From NCBI GenBank assembly GCA_020631575.1, contig JAHDGX010000020.1:1-17409 (forward strand): a stretch of 17,409 nt of DNA. The letters are read 5' to 3'. How positions within the stretch are numbered: the first letter of the stretch is position 1; each line of letters begins with the position of its first letter. The translations under genes and the position numbers were made by a program. This stretch comes from Candidatus Altimarinota bacterium. GTDB taxonomy: Bacteria > Patescibacteriota > Gracilibacteria > BD1-5 > UBA6164. Below the pieces are notes generated by a model. It did not search any database. It saw only the letters and a program-made list of their open reading frames with translations, and was not told the origin of the DNA. Positions 1-9,155 of the stretch are shown here, one piece after another.

Positions 1-617
1 CTATTAGTATTTACGGTCCCTCCTGAAGTAGAAGTTGAGGAATTTTGAGTGTTGGTATTTGCTTGCGCATTTTCCGTAGGGGTAGTAGGAAGAGGTGTCT
101 GCGTATTAGGAGTGTTTGTAGTTACGTTCTTATCCATAGCAGTAGGAGAAGTTGTTTCGCTTTGGTTTCACTCAGGAGTTTCTCATGGTGTCCCTGTTGA
201 TGAAGATGATTGATTTACGACTCTTGGAGTAGAAGGAGAATTCGTAGTGTTTTCTCCTGAACTTTCTCATGGAGTCGCAGAAGTATTTTCACTCGATTCG
301 GTTCAGCTATTTTGTAAGTTTTCTTCAGGAGTATCATCTTCTATAGTTTCCTCGTTTTTATTTTCTGGTTCTTGTTGATCTAAAGAGCTAGTGTCTTGTG
401 ATCAGGAGGCAGTAATTATAGGAGCTTCTTCTGTATCGGATTTTCATACAAGAGGGATTTTTTGAACAATAGACTGTGTTTGCTCCGGAAAATATGTAAA
501 TGCTCACCATACAGAAGTTCAGCTTAAAAGTAGAGCAACGACATATATGATGATATGATCTATAATGTGGTAATACACTCCATATGCTCGGTCTATAATA
601 GCATCGTTTATACTCAT
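1..617 (-). CDS. Membrane-anchored Ser/Thr/Pro-rich surface protein (3' end cut by window edge)
   Basis: The ATG lies 3 nt after the TAG of the prepilin-like gene, so the two probably form one operon. About 205 codons are visible and no stop is reached before the window edge. A short cytoplasmic N-terminus (about 22 residues) is followed by one hydrophobic segment (around residues 22-45, IIIYVVALLL...). The rest is a low-complexity tail rich in Ser, Thr, Pro, Asn, Gln and Glu (for example ESSENTSATP, TTSPTAMDKN), with no Cys. This looks like a type II-anchored protein with a long disordered extracytoplasmic stalk. Several glycines are encoded by TGA. Coupling to a pilin suggests a role in the envelope or in pilus assembly, but no family was recognised and a folded domain may lie beyond the window. 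Confidence 0.75.
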
Positions 618-620
618 AGT

Positions 621-2096
621 CTACTTGTATGTTAGGGTGTAATTATCAATTGCGGCTCCAGAGTTTTGCATAAAAATTCTAGCAGACCCTATAGAGTTGA
701 TTCATGACCCGATAATATTCTCTTTTTGAATACCATTGATATCAAAGGTTATACTATCTTCAGAGATTCAAAAGCGTATCGTATCTCCAGCATTTATAGT
801 TTCACCAATATTTGCAAGAGGGACACTTGTTCCAGCGAGTCGTCTCATTAGTTGATATCATGTTGCAGATATATCTAGACTATAATAATTATCACTATCT
901 ATATATCTGAGAAAGCTGCTGATAGTTCCTCCAGAAAAATCATCTATATCAAAAGAAACACTATAGTTTTCTGTCGTCATTCATGGGAGAGGGGTTACCT
1001 GAAGAAAACTGCTTGATCCATCTGTTTTTTCAAGAGCATTATTATTTATAATAAATGCTCATGGATTTCATCCACTTGCTATAGTCCAAAAACCTGCTCA
1101 TGTGTCGGGACCACTTGAACTTGTTATATTCGTCCCATTTGAAGAAGTAAAAGTATCAATAAAAAATTTATCAGGGATAGGGTTATTAAACTCTTCGATA
1201 AGTTTTGGGCTCAGAGTCATTCACTTTTCCTCAAGAGCCTTCATAGTCGTTGTTTTGAAGTCGCGAGTATTAGAATTAAATATAAGATTTTCATATTTAT
1301 CGTCTGTTGCAAAAGGTTGAAATGCGGTAGATACTTTTGCGATATATAGCTCAAGATCTATGAGGTCTTCCATAATACAAGAATCAAATACTTCTGTCGT
1401 TTGAAATCAACTGGTAGCCGGAACTGTTTCAAGACTCCCACTATAGCTATTTGGGAGATGCTCAGATCCTCTATATACATAGTTGTATATAGCTCCATCT
1501 ACAAGAGTATTTCCTGCGGGGATGTCACTCAACATAATACTAGGAGTTGATATGATATAACACTCGGCTCCATTTCGTACCACTACATCATAATATATAT
1601 AGTTTCAGAGTGTGAGGGCCGTTTTTCATTCGCTACTTAGTGCGTATGATTCAGGAATTAGGGAAGGTGTTTGTGAAAATAAACCTCCTTCATTGATTGC
1701 ACCTAGTTGATATTTTGTTCGATTATTTGTTACTGAATAAGAATAAAATGTATTTGTAACAGGGTCACGTGGGATATTAGAAACTCTCCTGAGCTCTCTA
1801 TGAGCTCAATCTCAGAATTCTCACTGGGTCCAAGCGAGTCATCCAGAGTAGCTAATTGCCTGAGCATTATCAGGGAGAGGAACATTCCCCTCAGCAGTTG
1901 CAAACAAACTCAGCGACTTATCGATAGTTCTCATATCTGATACTCTCGTAGAGTTTTTTGCGTCACGCGTATATCACCTAAAACTTACAAAGGCAATAGT
2001 TCCGAGTATAGATAAGATAGTGATGACAACAATAAGCTCCACAAGTGTGAATGCCTTGGGGAAAAATACTGTTTTTTTGTGAATACTTTTCTTCAT
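621..2096 (-). CDS. Type IV prepilin-like protein with lectin-like C-terminal domain
   Basis: 491 residues, ATG to TAG with TGA read as Gly. The N-terminus is a class III prepilin signal: basic leader MKKSIHKKTVFFPKA, then FTLVELIVVITILSI with the invariant Glu at mature position 5. Prepilin peptidase would cut between Ala and Phe, so Ala replaces the usual Gly at -1. After the hydrophobic helix comes a variable head with two Cys (CYIIST and DSCIMED) that could form a disulfide. From about residue 310 the sequence resembles a concanavalin/LamG-like beta-sandwich (FIDTFTS..., YSVSFDIDDF, LRYIDSDNYYSLDI, GDTIRF, ITFDINGI). At 491 residues it is far longer than major pilins (about 150), so a minor pilin or tip adhesin is likely. 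The pilin assignment is firm; the lectin-like fold is inferred from pattern alone. Confidence 0.88.
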
Positions 2097-2169
2097 GCAT
2101 TTTAGTATATCTATAGAGAAAAAATCACCAAGGGATTTCTATAAAACATTGCGACATATAGCCGTTTTC

Positions 2170-2209
2170 TTATACAGTATAACTTTTATACATATGAATA
2201 CATTCATAT
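2170..2209. promoter_or_regulatory. Two palindromes between divergent prepilin and umuD genes
   Basis: TTATAC-A-GTATAA (2170-2182) is a perfect 13-nt palindrome, and ATATGAAT-AC-ATTCATAT (2192-2209) is a perfect 8+8 inverted repeat. Both lie in the 175-nt gap between the divergent prepilin (minus) and umuD (plus) genes, where operators are expected. Neither matches the E. coli CTGT...ACAG LexA box or the Gram-positive GAAC...GTTC box. They may bind a repressor of the umuDC operon or of the pilin operon, but this is inference from position and symmetry only. Confidence 0.4.
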
Positions 2210-2234
2210 TTTTCTTGTGTTTTTATATATAGTA

Positions 2235-2253
2235 TATAATATGTATATATTAT
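2235..2253 (+). promoter_or_regulatory. Candidate -10 box and near-palindrome upstream of umuD
   Basis: A perfect TATAAT (2235-2240) lies 32 nt before the umuD ATG and overlaps an 18-nt near-palindrome (2236-2253, 16 of 18 positions symmetric). No good -35 hexamer is visible at 16-18 nt upstream. The region is almost pure A/T, so chance symmetry is a real alternative. An operator overlapping the -10 box would fit a repressed SOS-type gene. Confidence 0.4.
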
Positions 2254-2271
2254 GTATATAAATTAGAGAGT

Positions 2272-2652
2272 ATGTGAAATTATGATATATATGAGAGTAT
2301 TACTGCCTGATTTGCAGCTCCAGCTGAGGAATCTTCACGATATAGTGTTGATCTAGAAAGGTACTTACTAGAGCATCCTATTACTTCCATACTCGTTTCT
2401 GTAAAAGGAGACTCTATGATTAATGCAGGAATCTCTCCTTGAGATATAGTGGTAGTAGACAAGGCTAAAATCCCAAAACAAGACGATATAGTGATTGCAA
2501 ATATAGATCATAACTATACGCTCAAGTATTTTAAAAAAGATGCCCAATGAAGGGTATATCTTAAGGCTGCGAATGATAATTATATGAACATATATCCAGA
2601 GGAAGAGCTCAATATATTTTGAGTGGTAGTGAGTCTAATTCGAAAGTATTAG
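2272..2652 (+). CDS. umuD: UmuD-like LexA/S24-family self-cleaving protein
   Basis: 126 residues ending in TAG. The fold matches UmuD: cleavage region TAGFAAPAEE, then VSVKGDSMINAGISPGDIVV with the nucleophile Ser48 in GDSM, then YTLKYF with catalytic Lys85, and a C-terminal NIFGVVVSLIRKY strand. Cleavage site to Ser (36 residues) and Ser to Lys (37) are the same spacings as in E. coli UmuD (24/60/97), which supports the start and predicts cleavage between Ala12 and Gly13. Gly13 and Gly2 are both encoded by TGA, so the start codon is directly followed by TGA. There is no DNA-binding domain, so it is the polymerase accessory subunit, not LexA. Cleavage would be stimulated by RecA filaments and activate the polymerase encoded 1 nt downstream. 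Confidence 0.93.
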
Positions 2653-2653
2653 T

Positions 2654-3820
2654 ATGAAATTTAAGCTTTCAAAAAAAGTCTTTGCACATATCGATTGTGA
2701 TAGCTTCTTTGTTGCATGTGAAGTATTTCGTAATCCATCCCTTGCGACCAAGCATGTATGCGTCGGGAGAGATGTTACAATTGCTGCAAGTTATAGCGCA
2801 AAAGCAAAGTGAGTGAAGGTATGAGTCCCATTTTGGCAAGCAAAAAAGATTTTATGAAATAGCTTTGTAGCGCTTGATCCTGATATGAAGCTTTATGGGC
2901 AGCTTTCAAAAAAATTTATGTGATTCCTTCGAATGCATACACAAAATGTTGAGGTGTTTAGTATCGATGAAGCTTTCGTAGAGCTCACATGAATTCCAGA
3001 ATCACTAGATATGAATCTTGAGGAGTATGTGGTTTATCTTCAAAAAAAGATTCTTCAGGAAATCTGAATTCCTGTCTCATTTTGAGTTTCTACAACTCGT
3101 CTGAGAGCAAAAATATTTTCAAAAGTACATAAACCTTATGGATATTTTATAGGAATGGATAATCAGAGTGTATACGATCAGTTTCAGGAGATGCCAGTGA
3201 GTGATATTCCATTTGTTTGATTTTGATATCAGCAGAGACTTGCCCCACACATAAAGACTATTTATGATTTTTCCAGAGAAAGTATGTTTTACTTCAAGAG
3301 ATTGATTGGAAAAAATGCAACCTGACTTTGGTTTGAACTCAATGGAGTAAACTCTCTTAGTTTTGCCTCTCATTGAGATAAAAAATCACTCGTAAAAACA
3401 AGAAGTTTTAATCATGAGATGAGTAGTGATCCAAGATTTATTTGGTCGAAACTTTTACTTAATGTAGAGCGTCTGTTTGAAGAAATGGCTCTCGCAGAAT
3501 TTGAGATTCGTCATATTCGTTTATATTTGAAGACCAAGGAGAAAGAGCGATTTGGGATTTCTCACTACTTTGAGGACTATACCTGCGATCGAAAAGAGAT
3601 TTATAGCGCGCTGCAAATACTCTTTAAAAAGCTCTATAAACCTTGAGTAGTATATAGATCTACTTGAGTGGGGTCACATGATTTGCAAAAATATACTCCA
3701 AAGCAGCTGAGTATATTTTCAAAAGCGAACGAAAAACATGAGACAAATAAAAAGCTTGAAAAGATATTTCTCGATATTCATAAGAAATATGGAAATGAGA
3801 GTATACATGTTGGTATATAA
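2654..3820 (+). CDS. umuC: UmuC-like Y-family translesion DNA polymerase
   Basis: 388 residues, ATG one base after the umuD TAG, ending in TAA; 13 in-frame TGA codons read as Gly. Y-family palm motifs are intact: HIDCDSFFVACE near residues 12-23 (metal-binding Asp14) and FSIDEAF with Asp105 and Glu106, plus the finger segment YSAKAKGVKVGVPFWQA. Aromatic Phe18/Phe19 occupy the steric-gate region. The thumb and little-finger parts follow (FGVSTTRLRAKIFSKVHKP, later VKTRSFNHEM). It inserts nucleotides opposite damaged bases and, with cleaved UmuD, would form a polymerase V-type complex. At 388 residues it is slightly shorter than E. coli UmuC (422). The adjacent umuD favours UmuC over DinB. Confidence 0.92.
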
Positions 3821-3906
3821 TAAGAAGTATGGTCTTTTTTATTTTAGTTATATAAAACATCTTTTTTGGGTATACTGCTTAAAATATACATTCACAAGTA
3901 ACAGAC

Positions 3907-5172
3907 ATGAAGTTTACAGACTTAGAACTCATAGAGCCAATTTTAAAATCCATTGAAAAGAAGTGATACACCACCCCAACTCCTATTCAAGAGCAGTCTA
4001 TTCCTCACGTGCTTGAGTGAAGAGATGTTTTATGAGCCGCGCAAACAGGAACAGGAAAAACGGCAGCTTTTGCGATTCCAACACTTCAGATATTAGCTAG
4101 AGAGCAGGCACTAGAAAATAGAAATAAAGCCATTAAATCTCTTATCCTGACTCCAACACGGGAGCTTGCGATACAGATAGAAGAAAACATTAAGGATTAT
4201 GGAAATAATCTCAGTCTCAAACACGCTGTTATTTTTGGATGAGTAAATCAGAACTCTCAGGTACAAAAGCTTAAAAGGGGAGTAGATATTTTAGTAGCTA
4301 CTCCAGGGAGACTCCTGGATCTTATAAATCAGGGATATATAGACCTTTCGCATATAGAAATACTGATTCTTGATGAAGCGGATCGTATGCTCGATATGGG
4401 ATTTATAAATGATGTAAGGAAAGTTTTAGCAATCGTTCCAAAAAAGAGACAAACTCTCTTTTTCTCAGCAACTATGCCAAAAGAGATTTCTCACCTCGCA
4501 GATGAGATTTTAAACAATCCTGTTAAAATAGAAGTGACTCCAGTATCTTCTACAGCAGAAAAAGTTTCTCAAGGTGTGTTTTTTGTACAAAAATCAGATA
4601 AGAAGAATCTCCTTATTAGTGTACTTGCAAATAAGAAAATGCAGCAAGTGCTTGTGTTTACTCGTACAAAACATGGTGCAGACAGGGTGGTGAGAGAACT
4701 ACATAAGTCAGGAATCACCGCAGAAGCTATTCATGGAAATAAAGCTCAAAACTTTCGGCAGCGAGCGCTCTCTAACTTTAAAACAGGGAAGACTAGAGTA
4801 CTAATCGCAACAGATATTGCAGCGAGGGGAATAGATATAGATGAACTCATGTTTGTGATAAACTACGATCTTTCAAACGAGCCAGAAACCTATGTTCACC
4901 GTATAGGGAGGACTGGGAGAGCTGGAAATGAGTGAGTAGCTCTTTCATTTTGTGACCAGGAGGAATTTGAATATCTTCTCGATATTGAAAAACTTACCGG
5001 TCAAAAAATTAGACGTATGGAAAATCATCCATATCACATATCTATCACAGCTCCACTTTCAAAAACTCAAAAGAAACAAATGAATAGAGAAAAAGAAGAA
5101 AGGAAAAGAGGGTATATGAAAGAAGCAAGAGAGCGAAGAGGCCAATCGGGAGGTAATAGAGGAAGAAGATAA
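3907..5172 (+). CDS. DEAD-box ATP-dependent RNA helicase (RhlE-type)
   Basis: 421 residues, ATG to TAA. All core motifs are present: Q motif GYTTPTPIQEQ, Walker A AQTGTGKT (Lys about 51), PTRELA (Arg85, encoded by CGG), TPGR, DEAD (156-159), SAT, ARGIDID and HRIGRTGRAG. The C-terminus is a short basic tail (KKQMNREKEERKRG...GGNRGRR) typical of RhlE-like proteins that bind RNA nonspecifically. It would remodel RNA duplexes in ribosome assembly or mRNA decay. Five glycines are TGA, including one in KKGYTT and one in GRDVLGAAQTG, so the standard code shows only the 4387-4935 fragment. The gene lies 86 nt after umuC and is followed by a strong terminator. Confidence 0.95.
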
Positions 5173-5176
5173 TATA

Positions 5177-5208
5177 AAAAAAGACTTTTATTAGAGAAAG
5201 TCTTTTTT
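5177..5208 (+). terminator. Rho-independent terminator after the helicase gene
   Basis: AAAAAAGACTTT (5177-5188) pairs perfectly with AAAGTCTTTTTT (5197-5208) around an 8-nt loop. The run of T is part of the 3' arm. It begins 4 nt after the helicase TAA. The symmetric A/T flanks mean it could work in both directions, but only the plus-strand gene ends here. Confidence 0.85.
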
Positions 5209-5380
5209 AATAACATGTTTTTGGTACTCCGGAGATATATCAGATGAAGAACTTTTAGATTTACTAGACGAACTATAAAAAGCGTATTTAAAATATTAAA
5301 TCTATATTAAAAAATAATAAAGACTTTTCTCAATGATATTTTTTGGTATAGTTAAAGGTATTATTTTTTTAGTATTCAAG
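5209..5380 (+). promoter_or_regulatory. Intergenic gap with candidate extended -10 promoter for the secreted protein gene
   Basis: No convincing gene lies between the terminator and the ATG at 5381. TGG-TATAGT (5344-5352) is an extended -10 element 28 nt before the ATG; the -35 region is poor. A 31-codon ATG frame (from 5216) and an ATG-less frame ending near 5277 encode nothing recognisable. Confidence 0.35.
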
Positions 5381-8300
5381 ATGTATATTAAATATTTAAT
5401 TGTTTTCTTCCTAGTTTTTTCTAGTTTATGATTTCAAGTAAGCGCAAATTCTTGAAGTACTTTGAGTTGAAGCTGAGCTTCGTGATCAATTCAACAACCT
5501 TCTCAATTAAGTATCCCAGTTCCACAAGTACAGCAAGTGAGTCTTTTTCAAACATCGCTCAGTTCATCAGTATGACTTATATCTAGTTGGGATTTTGATG
5601 GTGATGCAAATGATAATTCTTGAAATTGAAATGATGGGGTCACTTACAATATAACTTCAACAAATCCTTGATTAGGATGAAATAATAACGTTTTTGATTT
5701 TAATGGCACTAGTAGTTATGTTACTATTCCAGACTATTCAGCTATTGATATAACAGGAGATATGTCAGTATCCTTCTGGGTAAAGTTTGATACATTAAAT
5801 AATAACATAACTTTTTTAGGTAAATATGATGGAATAAAACAACCATTTAACTATTTATATAATTCTATCACTTGAAGGATGTGATATTATTCTACAGCAT
5901 GACAATCTGTTGTATATTCTGATATTCAATCAAATCTTAACACTTGAGAATGGTACCATTTATCTTATGTGAGACAATGATCAAACTTATCATTTTATGT
6001 TAATTGAGTACAGAATTGAAGTACAACTGTTCTTAGTGTACAACAAACTAATAATGCTAATGTTACTATTGGGCAAACATTTAACCAAAACTGGTTAGAT
6101 GGTCAGATGTGACTTGTAAGAGTGTATGATACTTCATTGAGTCAAGAAGAGGTAGATGACTTATACCAAGAATGACAAGAGAAAATATTATGAATTATTC
6201 CTCCTCCTGTCCCTACCAATCTTTGACAGTTTTATCTCAATACTGAAATTGCTGGAGCTCAGGAAATAGAAATATGAGAATCGATTTGAATGCTTCAATC
6301 AAACTCCTGAGTATTATTGACAGCTAATATAGATAGCAATGAACCTGCTGATTATCTATTACAGGTAGAAATCTATCCAGTTTGAAGCACTGTTCCATTA
6401 TTATTTTGAGAATCATCTTTTAATGACTCTGGTGCTTGAGAAGTTTTGTTTTCCAACTTTCCAGTAGGTGAATACTATTGGACAGCTCAAGTTAAGGATA
6501 ACGTTACGAATGAAGTCAGTGAAGTTCAGCAGTTTTGAGAGAACATTTTTATTAATGCTGATTTTGCAATATTTGAATGATTTGAACCGTATCCACATGG
6601 GTATAGTTTTATTAATAGAAGTACAGATTCTTCAATATTAACTTGATGAGTTGAGAGAGAATACTGATTTGGCCTTTGATGATGATTTACTTTAACAAGA
6701 GAGAGAATAGACTGAACCAAGTGGGATATATTTGAAAAAGCTTTTGATTTAAGTGATTTAGAAAATGATCCAAGAAAATTGCTTAATGCTTTCGAAATCC
6801 TAGGATTAAATGATTCTAATCCAACGGCATTCTGATGATCATGTTTCTGATTATCTAAATCAGCTCTTATTCAAAAAGAGTATCCTAACTATCTACAAAG
6901 CTATTATAGTAATTTATCCACTGAGATTTGAGATTGATATATTTGGGGTAACATAGGAGAATTTAATGTAAATAGCAATGGTGATTGGAATGATAATAGC
7001 TTAATATTACAAGATATTTTAGCTCTTCAGCTATCTCAATGAGGTGAAAAACTTCAAGAAGAAGAAAGACTTTCACAACAAAAAACACATTTGGAAATAC
7101 TTGAAGAACTGAGAAATAATGTAGGTTCTTGATATATACTAGGATTTGAATGAGTAAAAGTTGATGGAGCTGGTTATAAGCACTATGTTGTTCCATATAA
7201 AGTGGAAGGAACGAAAATATATATATGGGATAATAATATTCCACATTATAAAAGTGTGATTAATGGGAAAGAGGAAAAATGATACAATCAATATATAGAA
7301 GTATTGTCTAATAACGATATATGAGCTAATCTATATATTGATAACCTTAACTGGCAATATATAAGCGATATATATTTAATATCTCTTGATACTATTTATA
7401 ACTGATGAATAAAGCAAAAACCTGTATGACTTGATTTTAGAGACCATTTTTCAATATTTTTTTGAGGAGCCTCAGACATATTAGTTACAGACAATGAATG
7501 AAATAAAGCTTGATATTATAATAATGAAATTTATAGAGAGATAGACTGAGTATGAGTAACTACTATAGCTAATTTTAATCCAAATATAGATATCATTGAT
7601 AATACAAAGCAAATATACTTTCCACAAAATAGAGATGATCTTACAATACAAATATCATGAACTATAGATGAAGAATATGATCTCATGATAGCGTGAAAAG
7701 ACTATTATACTAAGCTTGAATGAGTATCTATAAAATCATCACAAATAGATACATTTGTTTCAGCAGCATCGAACCTTCAAATCGATTTTGATGATGCTAA
7801 GATTTGAGATTATAATATTCTAATAGATAATTTCCAAGATTCAGGTACATGAACTCTTTATATAGACTCAGTAGATGTAATTCCAGAAAATCAAAGTTTC
7901 ACTATAGATTGGGATAAAGTAGTTCAAAATACTGAAGATGCTATTATTTATGAGACAGACTCAGATAATGATGGATTTTTAGATACAACAATTTTAGTCC
8001 CTGCAATTACAACAGGAGAAGAATTAAATCAAGACGAACAACAAGAGTCAACCTATACTTATCCAAGTAAAACTATCTCATGGAATAGTGGTCAACAAAG
8101 AGCTATATCATCTTGGTACTCTATTGTTCCTAATTTTGACGAATATAGCTGGTGAGAAGATATAATATTTACCACGAGTTGAGAATGAAATCCTACAGTA
8201 AACACTACAAACTCTGGAAGACAGTCTAGCTGAGTCCTCAGAAGCTGAGCAAATATCCAAATAGATGTTCCACCAGTATGAGAGAGCTACACAGCCTACC

Positions 8301-8638
8301 TCCACATCTGAGAATATACCCTAGAATTCACTACCAGTAGAGACTCAGCACCAGCTCCAGATGTATGAACTCTGGACTTCTGAACAAAAACAGTAAACTA
8401 TAGTTGAACAGCTACTTCGAATTGGGTTAGCTTTCCATTCCTCTCTGAAGATACAATTTTTATTCTAACAGGAGAATGAAACCCCACAGCTCAGACAGTG
8501 GATGGACAAAGATCAGATTCATGATTTGTGAGATGGTGAACAAATATTAAGGCTGAGATACCAGAACCAGGAGAGACGAGAGTTATAGAGTTTGAAATAC
8601 TTTGACAAATAGGTACATTTACTATTATCAGACAGTAA
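5381..8638 (+). CDS. Large secreted multidomain protein: LamG-like, Ig/FnIII-like, papain-like cysteine protease, C-terminal repeats
   Basis: 1085 residues, ATG to TAA, with 73 in-frame TGA glycines by hand count, so no long frame exists under the standard code. A signal peptide (MYIKYLIVFFLVFSSLGFQVSA) is followed by a LamG/concanavalin-like domain (about 66-265: SSWDFDGDANDNSGNGNDG, MSVSFWVKFD, EWYHLSYV, FYVNGVQNG). An Ig/FnIII-like module follows (about 273-385, ending VGEYYWTAQVKDN). Residues about 395-700 look like a papain-fold peptidase: Cys488 in FGGSCFGLS, His601 in GYKHYVVPYKV, and DNN (617-619) in YIWDNNIPH. A further beta-rich part contains the acidic loop DSDNDGFLDTT, likely Ca-binding. 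Two related repeats of about 90 residues end the protein (about 898-990 and 996-1085, sharing GEGNPT). It is probably surface-bound or secreted, acting on protein or glycan targets; substrate unknown. Gene extent is firm; protease activity is inference. Confidence 0.85.
8074..8635 (+). repeat. Tandem protein-level repeat at the C-terminus of the secreted protein
   Basis: The last about 190 residues form two divergent copies of one module. Copy 1 contains FTTSGEGNPTVNTTNSGRQ and later ANIQIDVPPVGE; copy 2 contains ILTGEGNPTAQTVDGQRS and TNIKAEIPEPGE, in the same order and spacing. Each ends in a hydrophobic strand (YTLEFTTS / GTFTIIRQ). The DNA copies have diverged, so this is an old duplication. 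Such terminal repeats often anchor or present surface proteins, but no known anchor motif (LPXTG or similar) is visible. Confidence 0.7.
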
Positions 8639-8660
8639 TTTACTTTAATAAAAAATAAGC

Positions 8661-8807
8661 ATGAAAAAAAAACCTACTCATTTAATCAAAATTTTTTTAC
8701 TTGTCTTCATAGCTGCTTTTATGTTATTTGTGATACATTTAGTTTTCTTTTATGAAAATGATATTTTTAAGTGAAACTCAGCTTTAGACTCATCACTATA
8801 TGAATAA
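8661..8807 (+). CDS. Small single-pass membrane protein, function unknown
   Basis: 48 residues, ATG 22 nt after the secreted protein's TAA, ending in TAA. It consists of a basic N-terminus (MKKKPTHLIK), one hydrophobic helix (about residues 10-32, IFLLVFIAAFMLFVIHLVFF) and a short acidic tail with one TGA-encoded glycine (FKGNSALDSS). The charge pattern puts the N-terminus in the cytoplasm. Its tight spacing with both neighbours suggests one operon with the secreted protein and the coiled-coil gene. No family was recognised. Confidence 0.6.
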
Positions 8808-8816
8808 ACGATACTA

Positions 8817-9155
8817 ATGATTCAATCTCAAAAACTTACTCAGATAGAAATAGAGATTGCAGAGTATGAAGAAAAACTTCAAAGAAACACAAATGTTTCA
8901 AGAGAAAAATTAAAGAAGATACAATCACAGGCAGAACTCTTGTTTTCCGTTTATAATAGGGAATCAGAGCTAGATATTACTGATAGGTTACATTTACTGA
9001 AAATACTAGAGGCAGAACTTTTTATCACACCAAAAAAAGAGCTTCAATTAGCCAATAGTAGGTTAATAGAAACTCTTTCTAAGTTAAATAATCATATTTG
9101 GTACGGCTACGGAGAATCGAACTCCGGTTGCGGGAATGAGAATCCCGAGTCCTAA
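8817..9155 (+). CDS. Small coiled-coil protein, function unknown; 3' end antisense to tRNA-Glu
   Basis: 112 residues, ATG 9 nt after the preceding TAA, ending in TAA, with no TGA codon. The first about 94 residues are helical and charged with heptad-like spacing (LTQIEIEIAEYEEKLQR, REKLKKIQSQAELLFSVYN, LHLLKILEAEL). The last 18 residues (WYGYGESNSGCGNENPES) are only the antisense reading of the tRNA-Glu gene on the other strand. The functional protein therefore probably ended at or before LNNHIW in ancestors, or the stop was lost into the tRNA. No domain was recognised. It may be a cytoplasmic partner of the small membrane protein upstream. A spurious call is possible but the codon pattern and spacing favour a real gene. 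Confidence 0.6.
   Translation: MIQSQKLTQIEIEIAEYEEKLQRNTNVSREKLKKIQSQAELLFSVYNRESELDITDRLHLLKILEAELFITPKKELQLANSRLIETLSKLNNHIWYGYGESNSGCGNENPES

Noticed and set aside
1102..1320. 72-residue plus-strand ORF
   Set aside because: It is antisense to the prepilin-like gene and encodes nothing recognisable.
2305..2313. Selenocysteine or readthrough as the explanation of in-frame TGA
   Set aside because: TGA is used dozens of times per gene at Gly positions with no Cys-like context.
5209..5280. Short frame ending in an acidic DEELLDLLDEL-like tail
   Set aside because: It has no start codon and lies directly after a terminator; it could be a decayed remnant but is too short to support.
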